From positions 124,001 through 188,000 of the forward strand of contig NZ_JAGKSQ010000006.1 in the NCBI RefSeq assembly GCF_017939705.1: a stretch of DNA of 64,000 nucleotides, given 5' to 3'. Position 1 is the stretch's first letter, and every line of letters begins with the position of its first letter. Under the pieces are notes generated by a model. The model did not search any database. It worked only from the letters and a program-made list of their open reading frames with translations, and had not been told where the DNA came from. This document shows, piece by piece, positions 54,101 to 63,493 of the stretch. The position numbers and the translations under genes are program-made. Source of the DNA: Halalkalibacter suaedae (GTDB taxonomy: Bacteria; Bacillota; Bacilli; Bacillales; Bacillaceae_D).

Positions 54101-56309
54101 ATCTATTTAGATGATTGACAATATCGAATAGAAAGTCATCAACCGACTTGAGCTCGACAAGGAGTCTGCCAATGCTTAGATGTGCCTGGTCCTGCTCTTC
54201 CTTTGTCATAATGGAATAGGCTGCTTGTTGAACCCTATCATGTAAGAAACGGTAGGTTGGTGATTGATCTTCCATTAATTGTTCGGGTCCATCCGCATAG
54301 ATCCACTTATAAGTTGAATCCTCCGGGAGAACATATCCTCCTTCAAGAGCCTCCCATAAATAGGATCCAGTTCGCTCGGGATCCTCATCACAAATAACTG
54401 ATAATGTCTTCAAATCAAATTCATTTCCAATACAAGAGGCGATTTTCAACATATGTTGTGTGCGAAGTGGAAGCTGCTTCACCCTATGAACCATTAAATC
54501 TACTATATTTTCTTTTTCCAAAGTCGTACTCACCTTCGAGAAATGAATAATCCATTTTCCTAAGTCGATACGAAATAGAATGGTTCCATTTTCATAGAAT
54601 GACTGAAACAGCTGCTTCATAAAGAAAGGATTCCCCTGAGTAATCCTGAACATGAGACGTGCAAGCTTCTTAGCATCAATTCCCTCATCCATCAATGTAT
54701 CTTGAACCCAATGAAGAATCACCTTTTCATTCAACGGCGGCAACGAGATTTCTGTGATTGTCACATTGTCCTTGCGAAGACTGTGAATAGTCTCAGTAAA
54801 AGCATGTTCAACCCCAATTTCATTATCACGATAGGCCCCTATTAACAATAAATATCGACTATCTACATGCGTTAGCAAATACTCAATTAGACTAAGTGAT
54901 GCTGTATCTGCCCATTGAAGATCATCGAGAAATAGAACCAAAGGATGGTCCTTTGTTGCAAATACATTCACGAACTTTTGGAAGAGCAAATAAAACCGTA
55001 GATGTGCATCGTTAGCTGATATCTCCTCTTCTTTTGGACTATCCCCTACTATCCATTTTAATTCTGGGATCACACTAGTAATCACTGACACATTTCCTGT
55101 TAGTTCTCTTTCAATATCATCTCTATAGCGTTGAAGACACTCGTCCCCTTCAGTCATGATCTGCCTAATTAATGATTTGAATGCTTGAATAATAGGTGAG
55201 TATGGCTTTTGCCTCTGCAGCAAATCAAACTTCCCTGAAATGAAATATCCTTTCATTCCAATTAGCGGAGGTTGAATTTCATTAACCAGTGCTGTCTTAC
55301 CAATGCCAGAATGACCCTGAATTAATACAAGCTCAGAATGACCAGAGCTTACCCGCTCAAATGACGCAAGCAACTTGTCTATTTCTAATTCTCTACCATA
55401 TAGCTTTCTTTCCAACTCAAAGACGACCATGGGATCATCTTGTCCAAGTGGAAAATCCTCAACCTTGCCAAATAATCGCAGTTGATCGATACATCGCTTT
55501 AGGTCTTCCCGCAACCCATAGGCACTCCTGTATCGATCTTCAGGTATTTTAGATAGAAGCTTTACGATCATTTTCGAGAGAACTGCTGGAATCTTATCGT
55601 TACGTGCAACTGGCTCATAGGGTACTTTAGTCAAATTCGCGTGTAATAGCTTCATTGGGTCATTATCAGAAAAGGGAAGTGCCCCCGTCACCATTTCATA
55701 TAACAAAACTCCAAAAGAATATAAATCTGATCGAAAATCTACAGACCGATTCATTCTTCCCGTTTGTTCAGGAGATATATAGGCAAGCCTTCCTTCTATT
55801 TCAAAAGGGGTGACACTTTTCCGCTGACTCTCTCTTTGTAGCTTTGTTGCATGATCAAAGCCAGTTATTTTTAATTGACCAGTTGTTCGATTGAAAATGA
55901 TATTTTCTGGATTTATATTTTTGTGAATAATCTGATATTTATGGAGCTGGATCATCGCTGATGTGATCTTCATCGCAATGGAAAGAGCCTCTACTATCTC
56001 AAGCTCTTCGTTCAGCAGTAATTCACTTAAAGAAACACCTGAAAAATACTCCATAACTACATAAGGTTCATTTAGATATTTTTCAATTTGAATTGGACGA
56101 ATCACCTCATCCATATCTAAGTCTTTTGTCAGATGAAATTCATGGATGCTAGCTGCCATTTCATGAGGAGTAGGGTTTGACTTTCTGATTGCTTTCAATA
56201 AAACTAGTTTATTATCTATAGTTGAATATCCCTTGTACATAATAGACGTACTATTTTGAACCTCAATATCAACTATTTTGTAGTCTGCTAGTACAGGCAT
56301 TCTTTTCAT
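51132..56309 (-). CDS. Giant hybrid: Ser/Thr pseudokinase, AAA/STAND ATPase, TPR-like, GAF, histidine kinase
   Basis: A soluble 1725-residue signalling protein. A protein-kinase-like domain (about 10-275) keeps K39 and SDLYSFGVLLYEM. It has HKNIN (129-133) for HRDLK and GFD (150-152) for DFG, so both catalytic aspartates and the catalytic-loop Lys are lost. A STAND-type ATPase follows (Walker A GHSGIGKT 332-339; Walker B LVLFLDDLQWAD). A long helical TPR-like region comes next (about 780-1290), then a GAF domain (about 1330-1460), a coiled coil and a histidine kinase with His1506 (SNISHDLRTPIASVKG), N-box NIISNAIRH and GNGLGLAI. The order matches PknB-AAA-GAF-HisKA sensors. It lies downstream of a regulator gene of the same strand. 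Confidence 0.92.
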   Translation of the reverse strand: MKRMPVLADYKIVDIEVQNSTSIMYKGYSTIDNKLVLLKAIRKSNPTPHEMAASIHEFHLTKDLDMDEVIRPIQIEKYLNEPYVVMEYFSGVSLSELLLNEELEIVEALSIAMKITSAMIQLHKYQIIHKNINPENIIFNRTTGQLKITGFDHATKLQRESQRKSVTPFEIEGRLAYISPEQTGRMNRSVDFRSDLYSFGVLLYEMVTGALPFSDNDPMKLLHANLTKVPYEPVARNDKIPAVLSKMIVKLLSKIPEDRYRSAYGLREDLKRCIDQLRLFGKVEDFPLGQDDPMVVFELERKLYGRELEIDKLLASFERVSSGHSELVLIQGHSGIGKTALVNEIQPPLIGMKGYFISGKFDLLQRQKPYSPIIQAFKSLIRQIMTEGDECLQRYRDDIERELTGNVSVITSVIPELKWIVGDSPKEEEISANDAHLRFYLLFQKFVNVFATKDHPLVLFLDDLQWADTASLSLIEYLLTHVDSRYLLLIGAYRDNEIGVEHAFTETIHSLRKDNVTITEISLPPLNEKVILHWVQDTLMDEGIDAKKLARLMFRITQGNPFFMKQLFQSFYENGTILFRIDLGKWIIHFSKVSTTLEKENIVDLMVHRVKQLPLRTQHMLKIASCIGNEFDLKTLSVICDEDPERTGSYLWEALEGGYVLPEDSTYKWIYADGPEQLMEDQSPTYRFLHDRVQQAAYSIMTKEEQDQAHLSIGRLLVELKSVDDFLFDIVNHLNRCRGYLTESEWVPLIEWNVKAGEQAKASAAFKESLDYFQIAYEMLGAAWESNYELTNQLMTGLGECQYLNSQFEEAERTFDKVLENVHTNVERLSIYKMKVLLYTHVHRVDEAVEAGIAGLELVGWNTQRNPSKAIIAKELLLVKLAMRGKKADHLLTLPPLEDQEKRLVLHTMITMNAPSFHVDQNLATILMLRALRFTLKHGITDITSLVCNNYALILSAGFSDFENSYEFGKLAIDLAERSGDVGLKGRVYFVYGSFVNHWKHPIKYNLDYLKWSQQYCIDAGNISLAGANSSFIAIAHFMMGDHLQEVRKGIRKQILFIDQIRYAVSKGFLNEFMYWIDILTNENTATNWVFEQVLEDDSVKIIHYTIRLQLSYLFNKEEYAEALFDHLEGLISNRLTLVIISDYYFYAGLWASRLYQDSSPSRQKILYKRLKRSAKKLREWSKHCPENYLNKWKLLEAELARIDENHVKAVENYDAAITSAKDNNFIKDVAVCNEATGRYYFSKGLEGIGSAYMAEAYRSYIKWGAYAKADMLMKEYEGYIPNINEYGLPQSVAQFDIDASVKASQAILGEIVQENLVKKLMDITMQHAGAERGVLLLKRGDQLLVAASTSVNGEIAGANALQPLEESSGLSTMIVNYVVKSMEATVLNNATVEGLFIDDPYVLTYKPKSILCLPAIYKGKVNSVLYLENNQTTNAFTQDRIRFLSILSTQAAISIENAELYGKLEEKVKERTQEIEQVNQHLEQANKELERAEKQRSHLLSNISHDLRTPIASVKGYIEAILDGVVETEEQKTDFLKKSIDRVDGLNSMINDLFELARLESGQIHFSFDIIPIDRLIKRLKEQLEYDVKRKGLFFTLMIEEINSRDYPMVQVDVKRISQVFSNIISNAIRHTESGGISVSLRFDKSLENAIISITDSGEGISKDQLPSIFDRYFTKSRNGNGLGLAICREIILLHEGEIWAESKLGDGSTFCIQLPVIQVDALF

Positions 56310-56335
56310 ACATCGTCATCCTTTTATGGATTTCT

Positions 56336-56374
56336 TTAACAAAACTTTAAGTAATTTTATACGGAATTTATAGT
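56336..56374 (+). promoter_or_regulatory. 11-bp direct repeat and -10 upstream of SinI-like gene 2
   Basis: TTAACA (56336-56341) and TTAAGT (56347-56352) repeat with an 11-bp period. TATAGT (56369-56374) follows the second at 16 bp. A similar TTAACC-N5-TTAACC arrangement precedes SinI-like gene 1. The region is AT-rich, so chance is possible. Confidence 0.35.
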
Positions 56375-56416
56375 TCCTAAACTAAGATATGGATACAGGC
56401 TTATAGGAGGTAGGAA

Positions 56417-56572
56417 ATGGAACAAAACAATCTCTTACATAACACTGACACGACACCAACATTAGATAATGAGTGGGTAGGTCTTCTATTAGAAGCGAAA
56501 AGCATCGGGATCACACCCGAAGAAGTTAAAGACTTTTTCACGCAAATAAAGCTTATTCCTGAGAACCGATGA
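56417..56572 (+). CDS. SinI-like anti-repressor peptide 2, 51 aa
   Basis: A small gene with ATAGGAGG 8 bases ahead of the ATG. After a polar N-terminus it encodes LDNEWVGLLLEAKSIGITPE then EVKDFFTQIK, aligning with the SinI dimerisation motif EW--LM-EAKE--ISPEEI-KYLL. It sits in the gap between response regulator 2 and the giant kinase, on the opposite strand. Its last 20 bp overlap the tail of the regulator gene. It would antagonise SinR or a paralogue encoded elsewhere (inference). Confidence 0.78.
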   Translation: MEQNNLLHNTDTTPTLDNEWVGLLLEAKSIGITPEEVKDFFTQIKLIPENR

Positions 56573-57269
56573 ATTTGTAGCCAATCCCTCTAACAGTACT
56601 AATATACTTTGGAGTTTCCAGCCTAGGTTCAATTTTCTTCCGCAAGTTACTAATATGCACCATGACCGTGCGATGATCTCCAAGGCTTTCCTCTTCCCAT
56701 ATTAGCTCGAATAGATCCTTGACACTATATACACGGTTTGGATGTTCAGCTAATACACAAAGAAGGCGGTATTCCTTCGTCGATAAAGCAACGGTTTCTC
56801 CATTTACTTTAACGACATAACTCTCTTTATCTATAGATAGTCCCGGAAACTCGATCATCCGTTTCACCGGTTTGTGTACAACGCTTATTTGATTCTCTAT
56901 AGTTCGATGGCGACGTAAATGTGCTTGAATTTTCGCGGTTACGAGGGCTGGACTGAAGGGTTTCGTAATATAGTCATCCCCTCCGATCTTATGACCTAAA
57001 ATCTTATCGATTTCATCTTCCTTAGAGCTTAAAAAGAGAATTGGAACCATTGTCTTTTGACGAATTAACCGACATATTTCAAAACCATCCATTCCTGGTA
57101 GGACTACATCTAAGATAATGATGTCGGGCTTATACTCCTCTACAAGTCGTAATGCAGTTGGTCCATCTTCAGCTTGAATAACTGTGAAGGATTCTTTTTC
57201 TAAATATAACTGCAAAATTTCTCTAATATCACGGTCATCCTCGACAAGCATGACGGTTTCCCTCGGCAT
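56553..57269 (-). CDS. OmpR/PhoP-family response regulator 2
   Basis: A 238-residue regulator: receiver with VEDDRD, phospho-acceptor Asp in IIILDVVLPG near 54 and YITKPF; winged-helix domain with TVMVHISNLRKKIE and YISTVRGIGYKF. It is strikingly like the regulator at 31860. It precedes the giant kinase gene on the same strand with a 243-bp gap that contains the SinI-like gene in reverse. It is probably the partner of the C-terminal histidine kinase. Confidence 0.9.
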   Translation of the reverse strand: MPRETVMLVEDDRDIREILQLYLEKESFTVIQAEDGPTALRLVEEYKPDIIILDVVLPGMDGFEICRLIRQKTMVPILFLSSKEDEIDKILGHKIGGDDYITKPFSPALVTAKIQAHLRRHRTIENQISVVHKPVKRMIEFPGLSIDKESYVVKVNGETVALSTKEYRLLCVLAEHPNRVYSVKDLFELIWEEESLGDHRTVMVHISNLRKKIEPRLETPKYISTVRGIGYKFIGSQE

Positions 57270-57634
57270 CTAATTCACCTACTATTCTCATAAACTAACG
57301 ATTTTATTACACGCTCGTTTTTCTATTACTATACAGCATTTACCTATTTTATCCAACGTTAACTAAATAAATATCAGGATCCCAGTGAATTTCTATATGG
57401 AGGATTAATACTAGCTATTAATTGATCAAAAAATTGCTTCAAAAAGAGAAAGGGTTATGAATAGTTTCACTTAAAGTAACGGGTAGCGTTAGTAAAATTA
57501 AGAGTTGTAAGAGACGCAGCTATTTTTTTATACCTTCTTATTGGAAGATAATGTTAAACTAAATGACAGGATCGTAGTTTTATTCAACAAACGGACCAAG
57601 AGTAGAGAAAAAGAGTTAGAACGGAGGGCTAAAT
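57270..57634. other. Intergenic between divergent genes
   Basis: A 365-bp AT-rich stretch. The motif taaagtaacgggtagcg (near 57473) is echoed by taaagtaactggtgcaagag near 58001, a short dispersed motif. No gene is seen. Confidence 0.45.
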
Positions 57635-57952
57635 TTGAAAGAGGGTCGAAATAAGGAAATTGGGCTAGGTTCGATTTCATTATTGCTACTTATGTTTGGG
57701 ATACTGTTCTCTTTTTCATGGGGAAACACTGAGGCTTTTGGAGATACCATATTAAGGTTTTTAGGATTCAGTCCTTGGTCAAACGGTGATACGGGAACAC
57801 ATTATACGATCATTTATTCACTTATCTTCTTTATACCAGCATTAATACTAGGTCATAACTACAAAAGCAACTTTGGAGCCAAATGGGGGAGGAATTTGGC
57901 TTTAATTATGATTATCCCAGGATTAATATTAGTGTTCTATGCAATAATTTAA
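57635..57952 (+). CDS. Small membrane protein, 105 aa
   Basis: Three hydrophobic helices (about 12-30, 58-74, 86-104) and an external loop rich in polar residues (TEAFGDTILRFLGFSPWSNG). The start is TTG with ACGGAGGG 6 bases ahead. I do not recognise the family; it resembles small Bacillus membrane proteins of unknown role. A following small gene (58048) is on the same strand. Confidence 0.65.
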   Translation: MKEGRNKEIGLGSISLLLLMFGILFSFSWGNTEAFGDTILRFLGFSPWSNGDTGTHYTIIYSLIFFIPALILGHNYKSNFGAKWGRNLALIMIIPGLILVFYAII

Positions 57953-57976
57953 TACCGATTTAGGGGTGCAGTTGCA

Positions 57977-57997
57977 AAGGAAAAAGCAATTTTCCTT
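57977..57997 (+). terminator. Hairpin after the small membrane protein gene
   Basis: aaggaaaa/ttttcctt with a 5-nt loop, followed by attaaagtaac. It may stop or weaken transcription between the two small genes; the motif looks like a short dispersed Bacillus hairpin. Confidence 0.45.
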
Positions 57998-58047
57998 ATT
58001 AAAGTAACTGGTGCAAGAGTTGAAGAAAGAGTTCTTGAGGAGGATAA

Positions 58048-58392
58048 ATGAAGAGAAAATGGAGTTTGTTTTTTTGGGGGATAGTTACAGTTTTAGTAAT
58101 TAGCTTTTTACACGTCCATAATAATGGGACCCTTTTGGGAAAGAATGTAGCTATTAATCATTCGAAAGAATATGTTTCAGAAATCTACAATTTAGATCGA
58201 GACGATATTGCTTTGTATGGGACTAAGTTCTACCCTGGAAAAGGTCATTATAGTATTGTACTACAACACCAAATTAGTGATCTTTATGTTGTAGATGTTA
58301 AGTTAAAATCTTTTTCTACTGAAATATATTATATTAACGATGTAACAGGTTCATACGATAAGGAAGTTTTGCTTGATAGTCTCGATAGATAA
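58048..58392 (+). CDS. Membrane-anchored or secreted small protein, 114 aa
   Basis: An N-terminal hydrophobic segment (about 7-22, LFFWGIVTVLVISFLH) without a lipobox is followed by a compact extracytoplasmic domain rich in Tyr and Asp (IYNLDRDDIALYGTKFYPGK). GAGGAGG precedes the ATG. I do not recognise the family. It may be co-expressed with the gene at 57635. Confidence 0.65.
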   Translation: MKRKWSLFFWGIVTVLVISFLHVHNNGTLLGKNVAINHSKEYVSEIYNLDRDDIALYGTKFYPGKGHYSIVLQHQISDLYVVDVKLKSFSTEIYYINDVTGSYDKEVLLDSLDR

Positions 58393-58694
58393 GCTTGTTA
58401 GATATTATATTTTTATAGAAGGATTTTCATGTATGACGACACATTAGATGATAGAAAAATACTCACTGCTTCAAGTTTCCCATTATTAAACTAAGCGGGA
58501 GCAAGAACTGTAAAAAAAGTTGAATCTTAGAACTGAGAAATTAGCTATGGAAGTGACATAGGTTAAAACAGAATAGGAAATGACACTTCACAAAGGAGGA
58601 GTCTAATGTTAAGAGAGAATGTTTATTGACCTACACCAATTTGACATATCTATAAAGTTAAACTCTTTTAAAGGAATGTGGCTTTTAATTATAT
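58393..58694. other. Intergenic with a start-only gene leftover
   Basis: A strong AAAGGAGGAG site at about 58592-58601 is followed by ATGTTAAGAGAGAATG, but the frame stops after seven codons. This may be the head of a deleted gene. Nothing else is recognised. Confidence 0.35.
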
Positions 58695-59801
58695 TTATCG
58701 ATTGCCGTTCTCTATCTGTTTTAACCTCATAACCTCAGAAACCGCATGCTCTGCTGACCTTAGTGCTCCTTCAAGATGGCCTCCATATTCCGAAGACGAT
58801 TCCGTTCCAGCAAATATAATCTTCTGTCCCCAGATATCTGTGTTAGATGGTTGTCCATAGTTCGGAAAAGCACTAAGCGGCTTAAGGTCATCAAAAACCG
58901 CAGTTTCTGAATCAATCGACCAATCCTTGTACAGGAGTGAAAGTGGCTTTTCCGCTTCTGCTCCGAAAAGTCTTGTCAGCTGATTGACAACAAGTTCAAG
59001 AATCCTTTCCTTACCTAGTGATTGACGGACTTCTGCCGGTATACCAAAGAAACCAAAGAGTGCACCATCTCCCGATTCGGGTGATGCATCATGGATCTCC
59101 TGCAATGGACCTCGAAAGCTTGTCACCTGACCAGAAAGACCGTCTTCTCGCCAAAAAGGACGAGGATACACCGCTACTACCTTTGCCTGTCCTGCCATCC
59201 AAGTCGGCTTATCGATCAGGCTTGATTTCAAAGAATCGGGCAGATCTGGCGAAAACGTTATTCGACTCGCGACCAACCGGGGTGGCAATGCTAAAATGAC
59301 CGCTCCCGCACGCATCCTTTTCTTCTTTCCACCATTAATTTCGGCATCAAGAGTGATCACGCCCTCTTCTTCCATGTTGATTGCCATGACTCGAGTATCT
59401 AATTGAACCGTCCCTTGAGGTAATGTGGCGGCTACAGCGTCAATCAGTGACTGAACACCACCGTCAAACCGAACTGATCTCTCGATACCTGGCACCCGAT
59501 GTCGCTGCACCTCAGCATGGTCAGCTTGCTCAAATAAGATGGCTCCCTCAGTGTACTGTGTGAATGTCCGTAAACCTAGTTCTTTAACAAGGTTTGAGAT
59601 AACTGGCTCATGCTGTGGCCAGAACCATGTTGGTCCCAAATCAAACTTGGAACCATTCTTTACTGCCGCTTCACTTAACACTCTTCCACCAATTCGCCCA
59701 CGTGCTTCCACTATCTTGCACTCGATCCCTTGTGAAATAAGGATAGATGCCGTGCGAAGACCACTCAAACCAGCCCCCACTACAATAATAGGATCCTTCA
59801 T
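58695..59801 (-). CDS. Flavin-containing amine oxidase
   Basis: A 368-residue FAD enzyme of the monoamine/polyamine oxidase family: FAD motif GAGLSGLRTA, GRIGGRV, FDLGPTWFWP and the C-terminal FAGTESSSEYGGHLEGALRS. It would oxidise a primary amine or polyamine to an aldehyde with H2O2. The ATG at 59801 has GGAGG 8 bases ahead. It lies 34 bp after degV and is probably co-transcribed. No signal peptide is seen. The exact amine is unknown. Confidence 0.87.
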   Translation of the reverse strand: MKDPIIVVGAGLSGLRTASILISQGIECKIVEARGRIGGRVLSEAAVKNGSKFDLGPTWFWPQHEPVISNLVKELGLRTFTQYTEGAILFEQADHAEVQRHRVPGIERSVRFDGGVQSLIDAVAATLPQGTVQLDTRVMAINMEEEGVITLDAEINGGKKKRMRAGAVILALPPRLVASRITFSPDLPDSLKSSLIDKPTWMAGQAKVVAVYPRPFWREDGLSGQVTSFRGPLQEIHDASPESGDGALFGFFGIPAEVRQSLGKERILELVVNQLTRLFGAEAEKPLSLLYKDWSIDSETAVFDDLKPLSAFPNYGQPSNTDIWGQKIIFAGTESSSEYGGHLEGALRSAEHAVSEVMRLKQIENGNR

Positions 59802-59835
59802 AGTTACTACCTCCACTAGCTTGGTTACTCTGTGA

Positions 59836-60687
59836 TTAAAGCTCTAATCCTGCAATCCCGAAACCACCAGGTCCAGAATGGGTTGAAATCATTCCTCCAG
59901 CTTGAATCCATTTAATATGTTTAAACTCGGCTTCTTTTGCAAGGCTATCGATCTGCTGCTTGATGCTTTCTTCAAATCCAATCGAATAGATGAAATAGAT
60001 CTGATCTCTATCAATAGAATAATCAGCTAAATAATCCTTAAAAAGCTTTTCTGCCACTCGATTCATGTTCCCGCGGTATTTCTTCGTTGAAACGAGTTTT
60101 CCATCAATTAATTCAATACATGGCTTGATTTTCAACAATGTTCCTCCAAGATAGGCCGCATTACTTACGCGTCCACCAGCTCTTAAAAACTCCAGGCTTC
60201 CTGGAATGAAAGCCAGTTTTGATTTAGGAACTTTCGCTTCAATTTTTTCTATTAACTGTTTAGGCTCAATTTCAGGTTCTTTTTCTAATAAGGAAACAGC
60301 GTACATCACAATCGCAGCTAATCCACCTGTTACATTCAATGCATCAATTAGATACACGTCTTCAAATTCCTGTGCCGCAATCACTGCGTTTTGAAAGGAT
60401 GACGAGGCCTTTGATGTATAACCAATATGTACAATCATACAATCAGGAAAATCCATTTTGATTCTAGAAAAAAACTCTTGATACTCATGGGCATTTGTAG
60501 ACGTTGTTGACGGTATCTTTTTAGTGCGGCTGTAATAATTATAAATATCTGTTACTGATAAAGATCCATCCAAATAATCATTACCATCCATAACAATATG
60601 CATCGGAACGACTTGAACATCATGTTTCTCAGCTAGATCCTTTGGCAAATCCGCTCCACTTTCAGTCGACAGTACAATTCTTCTCAT
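59836..60687 (-). CDS. DegV-family fatty-acid-binding protein
   Basis: A 283-residue EDD-fold protein that presents fatty acids to the FakA kinase. Typical blocks are STESGADLP at the N-terminus, VVPMHIVMDGNDYLDG, STSTNAHEY and LEFLRAGGRVSNA, with HSGPGGFG at the C-terminus. The ATG at 60687 has GGGGGA 4 bases ahead, and a frame starting four codons upstream is less likely. First gene of a two-gene unit with the amine oxidase, an unusual pairing. Confidence 0.9.
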   Translation of the reverse strand: MRRIVLSTESGADLPKDLAEKHDVQVVPMHIVMDGNDYLDGSLSVTDIYNYYSRTKKIPSTTSTNAHEYQEFFSRIKMDFPDCMIVHIGYTSKASSSFQNAVIAAQEFEDVYLIDALNVTGGLAAIVMYAVSLLEKEPEIEPKQLIEKIEAKVPKSKLAFIPGSLEFLRAGGRVSNAAYLGGTLLKIKPCIELIDGKLVSTKKYRGNMNRVAEKLFKDYLADYSIDRDQIYFIYSIGFEESIKQQIDSLAKEAEFKHIKWIQAGGMISTHSGPGGFGIAGLEL

Positions 60688-61093
60688 CGAATCCCCCATT
60701 AATGTATCAAAGTAGTTACTGTTTATTGTAAAGAAGTTCCTCTTGGAATACCAGGTCTTTCAAAATAACATAAATGCAAAGTGCTTGATCCAGTAAAATG
60801 CCTACACGATTATAAAATCCCCTATCTCAGACTATCTTTTCTCGAATCTATTCCATCTAGTTTCCCAATATCACTCAGAGTCTATCTTCTCTCTATCGAT
60901 AAAGATTTCCTAATTACTAATCTCATTTTAGATTTCTCTAATTTTATCATTTCCTTCAACATACACTTAGATAAACCTTCTTTTTAATCTTTTATTTTCC
61001 GGAAAACCCTTGGTATAACACCTTTTTTAAAATATAAGAACTTAGTACAAATACTTTTTAAGATATTATTCTTTCTTTTTAAGGTATATTTGT
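60688..61093. other. Intergenic between degV and katG
   Basis: About 400 bp of very AT-rich sequence. An open frame at 60781-60987 has no ribosome site and a low-complexity composition and was not accepted. No terminator or other element is supported. Confidence 0.5.
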
Positions 61094-61125
61094 TTATAAT
61101 GATTACATCAGGATAATTATTATAA
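61094..61125 (+). promoter_or_regulatory. katG promoter region with tandem PerR-type boxes
   Basis: TTATAATGATTACAT (61094-61108) and GGATAATTATTATAA (61111-61125) each match the PerR consensus TTATAATNATTATAA at 13 of 15 positions and are two bases apart. TATAAT within the first may be the -10. The layout implies peroxide-inducible expression; PerR and Fur boxes are alike, so Fur is an alternative. Confidence 0.7.
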
Positions 61126-61201
61126 ACTAGATTGTGATTTTCCTAATCTAGGAACATAGTAATTATTAATTACTTAATTTAAATGAGAAAAAGGAGAATA
61201 A

Positions 61202-63418
<2,217 letters not shown>

Positions 63419-63426
63419 TATAATAG

Positions 63427-63459
63427 AAACCCCACCGTCAATTTATAACGGTGGGGTTT
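63427..63459 (+). terminator. Terminator of katG
   Basis: aaaccccaccgt/acggtggggttt is a perfect 12-bp stem followed by TTTGC, 9 bp after the stop. Confidence 0.9.
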
Positions 63460-63493
63460 TTGCATTTCGGCCAGATCTAATATATTAATGAGA

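Noticed and set aside
60781-60987. 68-codon plus-strand frame
   Set aside because: No ribosome site, very AT-rich, low-complexity Ser/Leu/Ile content, and placed between divergent genes.
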